Shown piece after piece: positions 14,780 to 23,140 of a stretch of DNA of 23,959 nucleotides. The DNA is taken from positions 1-23,959 of the forward strand of contig DBVY01000040.1 of assembly GCA_002308575.1 (NCBI GenBank). The letters are read 5' to 3'. The notes under the pieces were generated by a model. That model saw only the letters and a program-made list of their open reading frames with translations. It made no database searches and was not told the origin of the DNA. Every line of letters starts with the position of its first letter. Within the stretch, counting starts at the first letter, position 1. Source of the stretch: Christensenella sp. UBA1252 (GTDB lineage: Bacteria > Bacillota > Clostridia > Christensenellales > CAG-1252). A program made the position numbers and the translations under genes.

Positions 14780-15523
14780 ATGATGAATATCCAATTGTTC
14801 TATTACAAATATCATAACGAAAAGCGCGTGGAAGCGATCGCGCCTTCGCATATCCATTATTTCGATCTTACCATCTGTCTGAAAGGCGAACTTTCGTACT
14901 GCGTGGACGGAAAGAAGGTCGTCGTTCCGGAAGAGAGCGCGATCTTGATGCCGCCGGGCACGAAACGCCAGCGATTTTTGTCCGAGCACGCGACCGAATA
15001 CGCGAGTTTCAACTTTCTGACCGAAGAAAGGCTCGACGTGCCGCTCCTCCTCGAAGATTGCGTCCGAAACGACGTAAAACTCATGATCTTTTCCTGCAAC
15101 GAACTCAAAAACGACCCGACGGGGTATTCGGAAGAGGAGCTCGAAAGCATCGCGGTTTCGATCCTTTGCTCCCTCAAAAGACAGGCGAAAAACGGGAAAA
15201 TGAGCGCCGTCACGCTCGGCATCGAGCGATTTATCCGCGAAAATTACTCCGAAAAACTCTCTTTGAAAACGATTTGCGGCGACCTCTCCTATTCGCCGAC
15301 CTACTGCGACGCGCTTTTCAAAAAAGAAAAAGGAGAATCCATCATCAACTACTTAATCGATTACCGATTGAACAAAGCGAAAGAATTGCTTCTCGAAAAC
15401 CGCCTGCCCCTCCTCGAGATCTCGGACGTTACGGGATTTTCCGATTACAATTACTTTTCCCGTCAATTCAAAAAACGGACGGGCGTTACGCCGCTCAAAT
15501 ATCGCTTGGAATTCAACCGCTGA
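14780..15523 (+). CDS. AraC family transcriptional regulator
   Basis: A 247-residue regulator. The N-terminal cupin-like sensor domain includes HIHYFDLTICLKGELSYCVDGKK and ESAILMPPGTKRQRF. The C-terminal double helix-turn-helix covers about residues 150-245, with LSLKTICGDLSYSPTYCDALFKKEKG and the family signature LLEISDVTGFSDYNYFSRQFKKRTGVTPLKYR. It is divergent from the uronate operon and shares its promoter region, so it most likely activates that operon in response to a uronate or related sugar (inference). Two adjacent ATGs (14780, 14783) can start it. GGGAG is 17 bases away, too far for a normal site. A CATTAT box six bases before the second ATG repeats the leaderless spacing, though with a poor -35. 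Confidence 0.93.
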   Translation: MMNIQLFYYKYHNEKRVEAIAPSHIHYFDLTICLKGELSYCVDGKKVVVPEESAILMPPGTKRQRFLSEHATEYASFNFLTEERLDVPLLLEDCVRNDVKLMIFSCNELKNDPTGYSEEELESIAVSILCSLKRQAKNGKMSAVTLGIERFIRENYSEKLSLKTICGDLSYSPTYCDALFKKEKGESIINYLIDYRLNKAKELLLENRLPLLEISDVTGFSDYNYFSRQFKKRTGVTPLKYRLEFNR

Positions 15524-15581
15524 CAGGCTTTCTTTTCGATCCTCGATCGCGCTTTTCGCCTTTTTTCGGAAATCGGATCGT

Positions 15582-15610
15582 TTGTGCCTTTTCGACGGGC
15601 GTGTTATAAT
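15582..15610 (+). promoter_or_regulatory. Promoter of the MMPL-TrmN6 / rsmI operon (TTGTGC-17-TATAAT)
   Basis: TTGTGC (15582-15587) and a perfect TATAAT (15605-15610) are separated by 17 bp. Transcription would start near 15617, about 200 bases before the ATG chosen for the fusion gene. Confidence 0.75.
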
Positions 15611-15615
15611 ACTAT

Positions 15616-15635
15616 AAAAGCGCTGTGCGCTTTTT
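15616..15635 (+). terminator. Short GC hairpin with T-run at the 5' end of the MMPL transcript
   Basis: AAAGCGC-TGT-GCGCTTT followed by TT, starting at the predicted transcription start. It could be the intrinsic terminator of the araC gene read from upstream, or a 5'-terminal stem-loop protecting the MMPL mRNA. No other araC terminator is visible in the 290-base gap. The rest of the gap to 15818 shows nothing else I can name. Confidence 0.45.
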
Positions 15636-15818
15636 ATGCAAAAAAAACGCTTATCGCAAGCAAAAAGGATCGAATTCTCTCTGCGGTGGAGCGCGCTCCC
15701 GTCCGCTCTACCGAACGCAAAGAAGACGAGAACGAAAAAACCGTTTATTCCCTTTCTTTTTTTACAAAAAAGCGGTATGCTTTCCTTGTTCGAAAAGAAA
15801 AGGACGGAGTATGAGGAA

Positions 15819-18818
15819 ATGAAAAAGATCGGGTTTCGAAAAATTTTGGACGCCGTCGGCTCCTTCATCGTACGATACAGGATCGCGATCGTGGTCGTTT
15901 TTCTTTGCCTTCTCGCTTTTTCTGCGTACGGGATCACGCTGACGAACGTTAACAGCGACGTGATGAGCTATCTTCCGAAAGGAACGGACACCTACGACGG
16001 AAGCGAATTCTTTTCGAAAAACTTCTCTCTCGAAAGCAACGCGGTTTATGCGGTCAAGGGCGACAGCGTAACGTTTGAGCAAATGGCGGACGCCGTTGCG
16101 CAAGCAAAAAAATCGGAATACATCAGCGATATCCTTTGGCTCGGCAGCATGAACGAGATCACCTACAAAGATTTAAAAATCTCGGATCCCCTTTCTTTGA
16201 TGGAAGGCGGCGACGAAGCGAAAGAAAAGCTCGGTTCTCTCTTTTACAAGGACGGAAACTATCTCTTGATCGTAAGCTTGAACGTCGGCGCGAGCACGGC
16301 GGAAGCGGAACAGGGGCTTGCCGCCGTCAACACCGCGCTCTCCCCTTACGATTACGTTGCGGGCGGCACGGCGCCGAATTCGAGAAGGATCTATGACGAC
16401 GCGATCTCCGAGCTTCCGATCTACCTCGTTGCGGCGATCTTCTTCGTCTTCATCATCTTATTCCTCGTCAGTTCGAACTGGCTCGAACCTTTGGTCTTTA
16501 TGCTGACGATGGGCATTTCCATTTTGATCAATATGGGAACGAACTTCATCTTCCCGGAAATCAGTATCATCACATTTTGCGCGGCGTCCATTCTCCAACT
16601 TGCGCTCGCGATGGATTATTCGATCTTTTTGACCCAGATCTTTGCGGAAGAAAAGAAAAAGGGTTTGCCCGTAAAAGGCGCGATGATCTCCGCGATCGGA
16701 ACGACGTTCAACACCGTTCTCGCTTCCGCTTTGACGACGATGGGCGGGTTCGCGGCGTTCTTCGTGATGAGCTTTACGCTCGGCGCGGACCTCGGCGGCG
16801 TTTTGATCAAGGGTATCTTCCTCGCGATGCTGACGGTGATCTTTATGCAACCCTGCCTCTTGATCCTGATGAACAAGCCGATGCGCAAAACCGAGCATAA
16901 GAAATTCATAAACATCCAATTCAAAAGCGTTGCGAAGTTCAGCGTGCGCCACCGAGTACCGATCGTTATCCTTTTCGCCATGGTGCTCCTTCCCGCCTTC
17001 GTCGGGCAACATTTTCTTCCCTTGACTTACTTGAATTTCGTGCCCGAATTAAAGGGAGATCCCGAACTTGTCGCGTACGTTTCGGACACGAGCAATCAAA
17101 TCTTCATCGCCGTTCCCGTCAACGAAGAAGACCCTCTCGCGAACGTCGATTTCGTTGAAAAGCTCGAAAAGATCGACGGCGTCAGCGGCGTAACCGGATA
17201 TTACGCTTTCCTGCCGAGAGAGGCTTTCGACGAAAACACGGGCAAGATCAAGATCAACTTTATGTCGATGGAAGCGGACAGCGTTGCGATCGGTAAAAAC
17301 GCCGGCTACATCTCCGACAGCGGCTACACGATGTTTATGATCTCCCTTTCCAAAGAACACGGCGTGGAAGATCAAAGCGCGACGGATATACTGAACGAGA
17401 TCAAGTCGCTTGCGAAGAACACTTATTCCGCCCGTTGCTATTCGACAGGCGTCGTGCAGGCGGTCGCCGATTTCCGAGTGCTTACGCCGCGCGATTTCGG
17501 CTGGATCACGATCCTTTCGATCGCCGTTATCTTCGTTGTTTTGATCTTCTCCTTCAAAAGTCTGACTTACCCCTTCCTTTTGGTCCTTTTAATCGAACTC
17601 GGCACTTGGATCAATTGCAGCATCAGCACGATCTTCGGGCAATCTTTGAACTTCCTCGCCTATATCGTCGTCGGAGCGATCCAGCTCGGCGCGACGGTCG
17701 ATTACGCGATCCTCGTTACCAACCGCTATCGCGCCCTGCGCAAAGAAGGAAAAGACCCGATGATCGCGGCGTATGAGAGCGGTACGCAATGCACGATGAG
17801 CATTTTAACGTCCGCGAGTATCCTCGTGGCGGCATGCGCCTGCGTAACCGTCGTTTCTTCCAACGCGGTCATTAAGGAAATAACGTTGATGTGTATGCGC
17901 GGCGCGGCCATCAGCACCTTGCTCGTTCTCTTCGTTCTCCCGAGCCTGTTGTCCTGCACGTCCTCGATGCGCAAACGCGCGGCGGAAGCGGGCGGTTTAC
18001 ATAATCTTTCCAAAGAATTCGTTTCGAAAGTAAACGAACAACTGCTCTACTCTTCCCGCCTTGCGAAAGCGAAGCACCGACTCGGAAAAACGGAGCTTAA
18101 AGAGCAGGACGAAGCCGTGGAAGACCTCGAAACGAGAGGCCTCCTGATTCTGCAAAAGAAAAAGGGATACCGATTCAATTCGGACAGCGTTTTCCTCGCC
18201 AACCTAGCGGCGTTTTCCGCCGGGGATCACATTCTGGATCTCGGCGCGGGATCGGGCGTTATGAGTCTTTTGGTCGCCGCGAAACAAAACGTGCGCGTGA
18301 CGGGGATCGAGATCCAACCCTCGCTCGCGGAAATGGCGAAACGGTGCGTACAAGCGAACGGCTTCGAACACTCCGTCGAGATCCGAGAAGGCGACGTTAA
18401 AGAGATCTCGTCCTTCGTGGAGGCAGCGTCGATGGACGGCGTTCTTTCCAATCCGCCCTATTTCAAAGCGGACGCGGGCGAGATCAGCAAAAACGAGGAG
18501 CGCGCCGTTGCGAAGCATGAGATCAAAGGAACGCTCGAAGACTTCGTTCGTGCCGCCGCGTATGCTTTAAAAGAAGGCGGGAAAGGATATTTCATTCAGC
18601 CCAAAACGAGAGAAAACGAGCTTTGCGAACTCTTAAAGAAAGAAGGGCTCTCTCCCTTCCGAAAAGTGTATCTGACGTCCGCGAAGGATAAGATGCCGGA
18701 CAGCGTGATCATAGGCTTTATCAAGGGAGAAAGCGACGGGATCGAAGAAAAAACGCTCGTCACCAAAGACGAAAACGGGAATATGAGTAAGGAGGCGGCG
18801 GCATTGTACCGCTCGTAA
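15819..18818 (+). CDS. MMPL/RND-family membrane transporter fused to a TrmN6-type tRNA (adenine-N6)-methyltransferase
   Basis: A 999-residue protein from the ATG at 15819, which has GGAG nine bases upstream; the ATG at 15636 in the same frame has no ribosome site and would add 61 low-complexity residues. Residues 1 to about 715 form a complete 12-helix RND/MMPL transporter: a first helix at about 22-41, an extracytoplasmic domain, a helix bundle with LQLALAMDYSIFLTQIFAEEKKKG, and a second repeat with IQLGATVDYAILVTNRYRALRKEG. After a charged linker (717-765) comes a full methyltransferase: VEDLETRGLLILQKKKGYRFN (from 767), SAM motif LDLGAGSG (806-813), catalytic NPPY (878-881), and a tail ending EAAALYR as in stand-alone YabB/TrmN6 proteins. 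The family methylates A37 of tRNA-Val. No ATG lies at the domain joint, though a GTG at 18117 could restart. rsmI follows after three bases. Transport substrate unknown. Confidence 0.9.
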   Translation: MKKIGFRKILDAVGSFIVRYRIAIVVVFLCLLAFSAYGITLTNVNSDVMSYLPKGTDTYDGSEFFSKNFSLESNAVYAVKGDSVTFEQMADAVAQAKKSEYISDILWLGSMNEITYKDLKISDPLSLMEGGDEAKEKLGSLFYKDGNYLLIVSLNVGASTAEAEQGLAAVNTALSPYDYVAGGTAPNSRRIYDDAISELPIYLVAAIFFVFIILFLVSSNWLEPLVFMLTMGISILINMGTNFIFPEISIITFCAASILQLALAMDYSIFLTQIFAEEKKKGLPVKGAMISAIGTTFNTVLASALTTMGGFAAFFVMSFTLGADLGGVLIKGIFLAMLTVIFMQPCLLILMNKPMRKTEHKKFINIQFKSVAKFSVRHRVPIVILFAMVLLPAFVGQHFLPLTYLNFVPELKGDPELVAYVSDTSNQIFIAVPVNEEDPLANVDFVEKLEKIDGVSGVTGYYAFLPREAFDENTGKIKINFMSMEADSVAIGKNAGYISDSGYTMFMISLSKEHGVEDQSATDILNEIKSLAKNTYSARCYSTGVVQAVADFRVLTPRDFGWITILSIAVIFVVLIFSFKSLTYPFLLVLLIELGTWINCSISTIFGQSLNFLAYIVVGAIQLGATVDYAILVTNRYRALRKEGKDPMIAAYESGTQCTMSILTSASILVAACACVTVVSSNAVIKEITLMCMRGAAISTLLVLFVLPSLLSCTSSMRKRAAEAGGLHNLSKEFVSKVNEQLLYSSRLAKAKHRLGKTELKEQDEAVEDLETRGLLILQKKKGYRFNSDSVFLANLAAFSAGDHILDLGAGSGVMSLLVAAKQNVRVTGIEIQPSLAEMAKRCVQANGFEHSVEIREGDVKEISSFVEAASMDGVLSNPPYFKADAGEISKNEERAVAKHEIKGTLEDFVRAAAYALKEGGKGYFIQPKTRENELCELLKKEGLSPFRKVYLTSAKDKMPDSVIIGFIKGESDGIEEKTLVTKDENGNMSKEAAALYRS

Positions 18819-18821
18819 AAC

Positions 18822-19625
18822 ATGGCGCTTTACATTGTGGGAACCCCGATCGGGAATTTAAAGGATATCACGAAACGTGCGGAAGAAACCTTGTCTTCCG
18901 TCGATCTGATCGCTTGCGAAGACACCCGCCGCACCGCGATCCTATTAAACGCGCTCGGCGTCAAAAAGCCGCTCGTCAGCTACTACAAACAAAAGGAAAA
19001 GGAAGGCGCGGAAAAGATCACGGAACTCCTTTTACAAGGGAAAAACGTCGCGCTCGTTTCGGACGCGGGCATGCCCGTGATCTCCGATCCCGGCGCGGAA
19101 CTCGTTCGGAAAGCGAGGGAATGCGGCGTAAAGATCGAAACGGTGCCGGGGCCGACCGCGGTCACGACGGCGGCGGCGCTCGCGGGCTTGGACGAGGGTT
19201 TCGTTTTCATCGGATTCCTGCCCGAGAAAACGGCGGATAAAAAACGCAAGATCGCGCCCTTCGCCCACTCTCCTCTTCCTCTCGTTTTTTACGCCGGCCC
19301 GCACGACGTACAAAAGCTTCTCTCTTTTTTATTCGCCGAACTCGGCGACCGAAAAGCCTATCTCGCGAAAGAGCTTACGAAGATCCACGAAAACCTGATC
19401 GAAGTATCCCTGCAAGACGAGCTTCCCGAAGAAGCGCGCGGCGAATACGTCGTTTTGGTCGAAGGAGAAAAGGAAACGGCTTCTCCGTTTTTGGCGCTTT
19501 CTCCCGAAGAACACCTCGCGAAAGTCCTCGCGGAAGGCGCAGACAAAAAGACCGCAATCAAGCGCGTTGCGGCGGAACGCGGCGTTCCGAAAGACGAGAT
19601 CTACAAATTGACGCTGAAAAAATAA
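18822..19625 (+). CDS. rsmI: 16S rRNA (cytidine1402-2'-O)-methyltransferase
   Basis: A 267-residue SAM-dependent methyltransferase of the tetrapyrrole-methylase fold that methylates the 2'-hydroxyl of C1402 in 16S rRNA. Hallmarks in order: LYIVGTPIGNLKDIT, ACEDTRRT, LVSDAGMPVISDPG, ETVPGPTAV, and FIGFLPEK. Length is near the usual. The ATG is three bases after the TAA of the fusion gene and in the same reading frame. No Shine-Dalgarno sequence is at the right distance: a perfect AAGGAGG is 27 bases upstream, inside the methyltransferase coding sequence, so translation probably relies on coupling. In Bacillus the same pair (yabB, rsmI/yabC) is neighbouring, which supports the identity of the fused domain. 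Confidence 0.96.
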   Translation: MALYIVGTPIGNLKDITKRAEETLSSVDLIACEDTRRTAILLNALGVKKPLVSYYKQKEKEGAEKITELLLQGKNVALVSDAGMPVISDPGAELVRKARECGVKIETVPGPTAVTTAAALAGLDEGFVFIGFLPEKTADKKRKIAPFAHSPLPLVFYAGPHDVQKLLSFLFAELGDRKAYLAKELTKIHENLIEVSLQDELPEEARGEYVVLVEGEKETASPFLALSPEEHLAKVLAEGADKKTAIKRVAAERGVPKDEIYKLTLKK

Positions 19626-19651
19626 ACAATTCGAACAACCGAACAAAAAAG

Positions 19652-19681
19652 CGATTAGGTTCTCCCCTAATCGTCTTTTTT
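19652..19681. terminator. Bidirectional intrinsic terminator between rsmI and the glycosyltransferase gene
   Basis: CGATTAGG / CCTAATCG with a six-base loop, flanked by six A on the left and TCTTTTTT on the right, lies between two converging genes. It overlaps the last base pairs of the glycosyltransferase stop codon. It can serve both transcripts. Confidence 0.85.
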
Positions 19682-20660
19682 ATTTGCAAAAAAATTTATG
19701 CAACATATAAAACGGATGCTTGCAAAGCATAACGATCCTATATTTGAGTTTCGCCGACCCGCCTTTTTCCGCGCCGAATCTCTTGCGATATTTCGCTTCG
19801 TCCCGCGCGGCGTTCAATTTGGTCTTCCAACGCAAATAGGAAAGCCGAGCGCCGATCTTGCAGGGCGCGAACGGATAACTCTCTTCCCAAAAGATGCGAT
19901 CGGACTCCTTCAAATAAAAATCGTTTACGTGATCGAAGTTACTGACGCCGCCCCACCGATAGCGAATGACCGTTCGATCGAAAAAGCGGATCGGAACGCC
20001 GGCGCGAAGCAATTTCAAATTAAAAGGATAGTCTTCGATCAATCTGTACTTTTCGTCAAACTTGCCGCCGACGAGCTCGTAGCAACGCGCGGAGTACGCC
20101 GTACAAGCGCCGAACGCCATATTCGCGCCCGACATCTTTTGCAGTTGCTTTTTCGGAGAAGAAAGGCGAAAACATTCGATCTCTTTCTCGTTCGGAGCGG
20201 AAAACAAAAGGCTTTCGAGCGATTCGTCAAACACGGCGCGACGCGCGGTCAGAATGTCCGCGCCCGTTTTTATAAACTCGTCGACCCAATCCTCGATCAC
20301 GCGTTCGTCGAAAAAGACGTCGTCCGCCGCGATCGAAAACACGTAGGCGCCTTTCGCCGCGGAAAGTCCCTTGTTCAAAGCTTTGACCGTGCCTTCGTTT
20401 TTTTCGTTTTCCAACAGCATAAATTCGCAAATGTTGTCCGACGCGTTCTCTTCGATATAGGCGCGCAAAGCGGCGGCGTCGAAATCGGTCGAGCCGTCGT
20501 TTACGAGGATATATTGGATGCGGGGATAGGTTTGCGAAAGAAGAGAATCCAGCGTTTGATAGATCGTGGACGCGTTAAAATAGTACGGCGTGATGACCGT
20601 AACGAGAACGTCGGGCGAATCGGATCCCGCTTTGTCGGGTTTATCCGAAGATCTTATCAT
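19680..20660 (-). CDS. Family 2 glycosyltransferase
   Basis: A 326-residue GT-A fold enzyme that transfers a sugar from a nucleotide donor, probably to a cell-surface glycan. It shows VLVTVITPYYFNASTIYQTLDSLLSQTYP, the nucleotide-binding VNDGSTD, the DXD-like metal motif SIAADDVFF, GANMAFGACTAYSARCYE, the acceptor-side LIEDYPFNLKLLRAG and RYRWGG. There is no evident membrane helix; the C-terminus is basic and may touch the membrane. The only plausible start (ATG 20660) overlaps the end of rmlB by 20 bases and has no clear ribosome site, so it is probably read by coupling. It closes the rmlA-rmlB-GT operon. Confidence 0.9.
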   Translation of the reverse strand: MIRSSDKPDKAGSDSPDVLVTVITPYYFNASTIYQTLDSLLSQTYPRIQYILVNDGSTDFDAAALRAYIEENASDNICEFMLLENEKNEGTVKALNKGLSAAKGAYVFSIAADDVFFDERVIEDWVDEFIKTGADILTARRAVFDESLESLLFSAPNEKEIECFRLSSPKKQLQKMSGANMAFGACTAYSARCYELVGGKFDEKYRLIEDYPFNLKLLRAGVPIRFFDRTVIRYRWGGVSNFDHVNDFYLKESDRIFWEESYPFAPCKIGARLSYLRWKTKLNAARDEAKYRKRFGAEKGGSAKLKYRIVMLCKHPFYMLHKFFCK

Positions 20661-21648
20661 AGTAGGTGCGATACGCGCCGCTGAAAATATCGTTCATCCA
20701 ATCTTCGTTCGCAAGATACCAGCGAATCGTGCTTTCGATCCCTTTCGCAAACGGCGTTTCGGGAAGCCAGCCGAGCTCGTCCGATATCTTTTTCGGATCG
20801 ATCGCGTAGCGTCTATCGTGACCCGCGCGATCTTTGACGAATCGGATATCGCCTTTTCCGACCGCGTCGATAATCGTTTGCACGACTTCGAGGTTGCTCT
20901 TTTCGTTATGCCCGCCGACGTTATACACCTCGCCGACCTTGCCCTTTTGCAGGATCAAGTCGATCGCGCGGCAATGATCCTCGACGAACAGCCAATCGCG
21001 CACGTTTTTGCCGTCGCCGTAGACGGGAAGCGGCTTTCCGTTCACCGCGTTGAAGATCATCAACGGGATCAGTTTCTCGGGGAATTGATACGGTCCGTAA
21101 TTGTTGGAGCAACGCGAGATCGTAACGGGAAGACCGTACGTCCTATGATACGCCATCACGAGCAGATCGGCGGACGCTTTGGACGCCGAATAAGGACTGG
21201 ACGTATGCAGGGGCGTTTTCTCCGTAAAAAAGAGATCGGGGCGATCCAAAGGAAGGTCGCCGTACACCTCGTCCGTCGAAACCTGATGGAATCTGGAAAC
21301 GCCGAACGCGCGGCAGGCGTCCATCAAAACGGAAGTTCCGAGGACGTTCGTTTGCAAAAAGACTTCGGGGTTCTTGATCGAGCGATCGACGTGGCTCTCC
21401 GCCGCGAAGTTTACGACGACGTCCGGCTTCTCCTCTTCGAACAAGGCGAAAACCGCCGCGCGATCCGCAATGTCGATCTTTACGAAGCGAAACGAGGGAT
21501 CCTTCAAAACGTCTTTCAACGTCATCAAATTCCCGGCGTACGTCAAACTGTCCAAACAAACGATTTGATAATCCGGATGCGCTTTGCGAAGATAAAAAAT
21601 AAAGTTACTGCCGATAAAACCGGCGCCGCCCGTTACGAATAGTTTCAT
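20641..21648 (-). CDS. rmlB: dTDP-glucose 4,6-dehydratase
   Basis: A 335-residue extended SDR that converts dTDP-glucose to dTDP-4-keto-6-deoxyglucose. Evidence: [21 protein letters not shown] (NAD site), DSLTYAGNL, NFAAESHVDRSI, STDEVYGDL, the YSASKAS catalytic Tyr/Lys, RCSNNYGPYQFPEKLIPL, GDGKNVRDWLFVEDHCRA and VYNVGGHNEKSNLEVV, all diagnostic for RmlB. It starts within the rmlA stop (TAATG overlap by one base). rmlC and rmlD are not in the window, so which deoxysugar is made cannot be said. Confidence 0.97.
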   Translation of the reverse strand: MKLFVTGGAGFIGSNFIFYLRKAHPDYQIVCLDSLTYAGNLMTLKDVLKDPSFRFVKIDIADRAAVFALFEEEKPDVVVNFAAESHVDRSIKNPEVFLQTNVLGTSVLMDACRAFGVSRFHQVSTDEVYGDLPLDRPDLFFTEKTPLHTSSPYSASKASADLLVMAYHRTYGLPVTISRCSNNYGPYQFPEKLIPLMIFNAVNGKPLPVYGDGKNVRDWLFVEDHCRAIDLILQKGKVGEVYNVGGHNEKSNLEVVQTIIDAVGKGDIRFVKDRAGHDRRYAIDPKKISDELGWLPETPFAKGIESTIRWYLANEDWMNDIFSGAYRTYYDKIFG

Positions 21649-22535
21649 TATTTATGCCTTACTTCCTTTTTCAACACGCGCGAGAGGTGCTCTCCGTACG
21701 TGGACTTTCCGTATTTCTCAACGGATGCCGCCAGTTGTTTTTTCGTGATCCACTTGTTGTAATAAGCGACTTCTTCAAGCGCCGCGACCTGAATGCCTTG
21801 GCGATCTTCGAGGATCTTGACGTAGGACGACGCTTCGTACAAGCTGTCCATCGTGCCGGCGTCCATCCAAGCATAGCCCCTGCCGAGGAGCTCCAAGCTC
21901 AAACGGCTCTCCTGCAAATACAGGTTGTTCAAATCGGTGATCTCCAATTCTCCGCGCGCGGACGGGCGAATCGTTTTCGCCTTCTCAACGACGTCGGACG
22001 CATAGAAATACAAGCCCGTAACGATATAATTGGATTTCGGGTTTTGGGGCTTTTCAACGATCGAAAGGATCCTGTTTCTCTTATCGAATTCAACGACGCC
22101 GAACGCCCTCGGATCGGTCATATAATAGCCGAAAACGGACGATACGCCGTTCTCCGCCGCCTTCGCCGCGGATTTGAGCTTCGCGCCGAGACCGTTTCCG
22201 TAAAAGATGTTGTCGCCGAGAATCAGCGCGCAGGGTTCTCCCCCGATGAATTCTTCGCCGAGCAAAAACGCTTGCGCCAAGCCGTCCGGACTCGGCTGGA
22301 CCTTATAGCTCAAATGCAACCCGAACGCGCTGCCGTCGCCGAGTAGTTTTTGGAAGTTCGGGAGATCGGACTCCGTGGAAATGATCAAAATATCGCGAAT
22401 GCCCGCGAGCATCAAAACGGACAAAGGATAATAGATCATCGGTTTATCGTATATGGGGAGCAGTTGCTTGGACGTTACGAGCGTCAGCGGATACAAACGC
22501 GTGCCCGATCCGCCTGCCAAAATAATTCCTTTCAT
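21648..22535 (-). CDS. rmlA: Glucose-1-phosphate thymidylyltransferase
   Basis: A 295-residue nucleotidyltransferase making dTDP-glucose from glucose-1-phosphate and dTTP. It begins [38 protein letters not shown] and continues with [64 protein letters not shown] and [17 protein letters not shown], typical of full-length RmlA. It is first in the operon, with a promoter 54 bases upstream and GGAG just before the ATG. Confidence 0.97.
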   Translation of the reverse strand: MKGIILAGGSGTRLYPLTLVTSKQLLPIYDKPMIYYPLSVLMLAGIRDILIISTESDLPNFQKLLGDGSAFGLHLSYKVQPSPDGLAQAFLLGEEFIGGEPCALILGDNIFYGNGLGAKLKSAAKAAENGVSSVFGYYMTDPRAFGVVEFDKRNRILSIVEKPQNPKSNYIVTGLYFYASDVVEKAKTIRPSARGELEITDLNNLYLQESRLSLELLGRGYAWMDAGTMDSLYEASSYVKILEDRQGIQVAALEEVAYYNKWITKKQLAASVEKYGKSTYGEHLSRVLKKEVRHK

Positions 22536-22588
22536 AATTTCTCCGTACGTGTTTTTTCGTTTCGTTGATCGTAATCAGATTATTGACA

Positions 22589-22617
22589 ATTATATCATTT
22601 ACTAATAGGAAAGTCAA
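22589..22617 (-). promoter_or_regulatory. Promoter of the rmlA operon (TTGACT-17-TATAAT)
   Basis: On the minus strand TTGACT (22617-22612) and TATAAT (22594-22589) lie 17 bp apart, with a TGA extension of the -10. The predicted start is near 22582, leaving a leader of about 47 bases with a normal GGAG site. Confidence 0.85.
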
Positions 22618-22640
22618 TATTCCGCCCGCGCATAAGGCAT

Positions 22641-23084
22641 CTATCCGCGCGCCGCGAGTTTTTTCTTGAGTTCGTTTTTCAAAAGAAGATAACGCGCTTC
22701 CTTTTCCTTGTCCGAAAAATGCGCGTCGCGGAACTGCTCGAACTTATCGTCATAGAAGAGAGGTTCGCCGTGAAACTGCTCGCTCGTAAGGTCGAAGCGA
22801 ACGCCGTTTACAGCGTTATAGCAATGCGCTCCGCCGCCCGCGAGGGGAACGCCAACCACCTTTCCGCCGAAGATATCCTGCACCAAAAACGAAGTGATCG
22901 AGCATTGCCCGAGCGTTTTATTCTCTTCGCTCCATTCGCCGCGCAAACGAGGCGCGCAGGTTTCTCTGCACCAGATCTCCGACAAAAGATCGTAAAGGTC
23001 ACGCTGATCCTTTACGCCCGCAAATTCTTTCGAGATCGGGAAAACGGACGGCGTATCCCAACCGTAAAACGCATACTTTTTCAT
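22641..23084 (-). CDS. YunG-like small protein
   Basis: A 147-residue cytoplasmic protein with the pattern WCRETCAPRLRGEWSEENKTLGQCSITSFLVQDIFGGKVVG, GGAHCYNAVNGVRFDLTSEQF. This resembles Bacillus YunG and relatives (a GQC...QDxFGG core, then a His-containing loop and DLTxxQF). The Cys in GQC and the His in AHCYN are arranged as in papain/transglutaminase-like folds, but no activity is known to me. Start chosen at MKKYAFYGW because AAGGAGG lies seven bases upstream; the longer ORF adds seven residues across that site. It follows the GH27-rhodanese gene by 57 bases on the same strand and may be co-transcribed with it. Confidence 0.75.
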   Translation of the reverse strand: MKKYAFYGWDTPSVFPISKEFAGVKDQRDLYDLLSEIWCRETCAPRLRGEWSEENKTLGQCSITSFLVQDIFGGKVVGVPLAGGGAHCYNAVNGVRFDLTSEQFHGEPLFYDDKFEQFRDAHFSDKEKEARYLLLKNELKKKLAARG

Positions 23085-23140
23085 TTTTTCCTCCTTGTTC
23101 GGCAACAGCCGTTACTCTTGATCGTACCATGAAAAACGCC

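Noticed and set aside
15636..15818. In-frame upstream start (ATG 15636) for the transporter fusion
   Set aside because: No ribosome site, and the 61 extra residues are basic and low in complexity, unlike an MMPL N-terminus; the ATG at 15819 has GGAG at a good distance.
18789..18818. AAGGAGG with a TTG eight bases downstream as an alternative rsmI start
   Set aside because: The TTG (18804) is in frame but hits the TAA at 18816 after four codons, so it cannot start rsmI.
22583..22611. TTGACA on the plus strand upstream of rmlA as a divergent promoter
   Set aside because: No acceptable -10 box follows at 16-18 bp and there is no plus-strand gene downstream.
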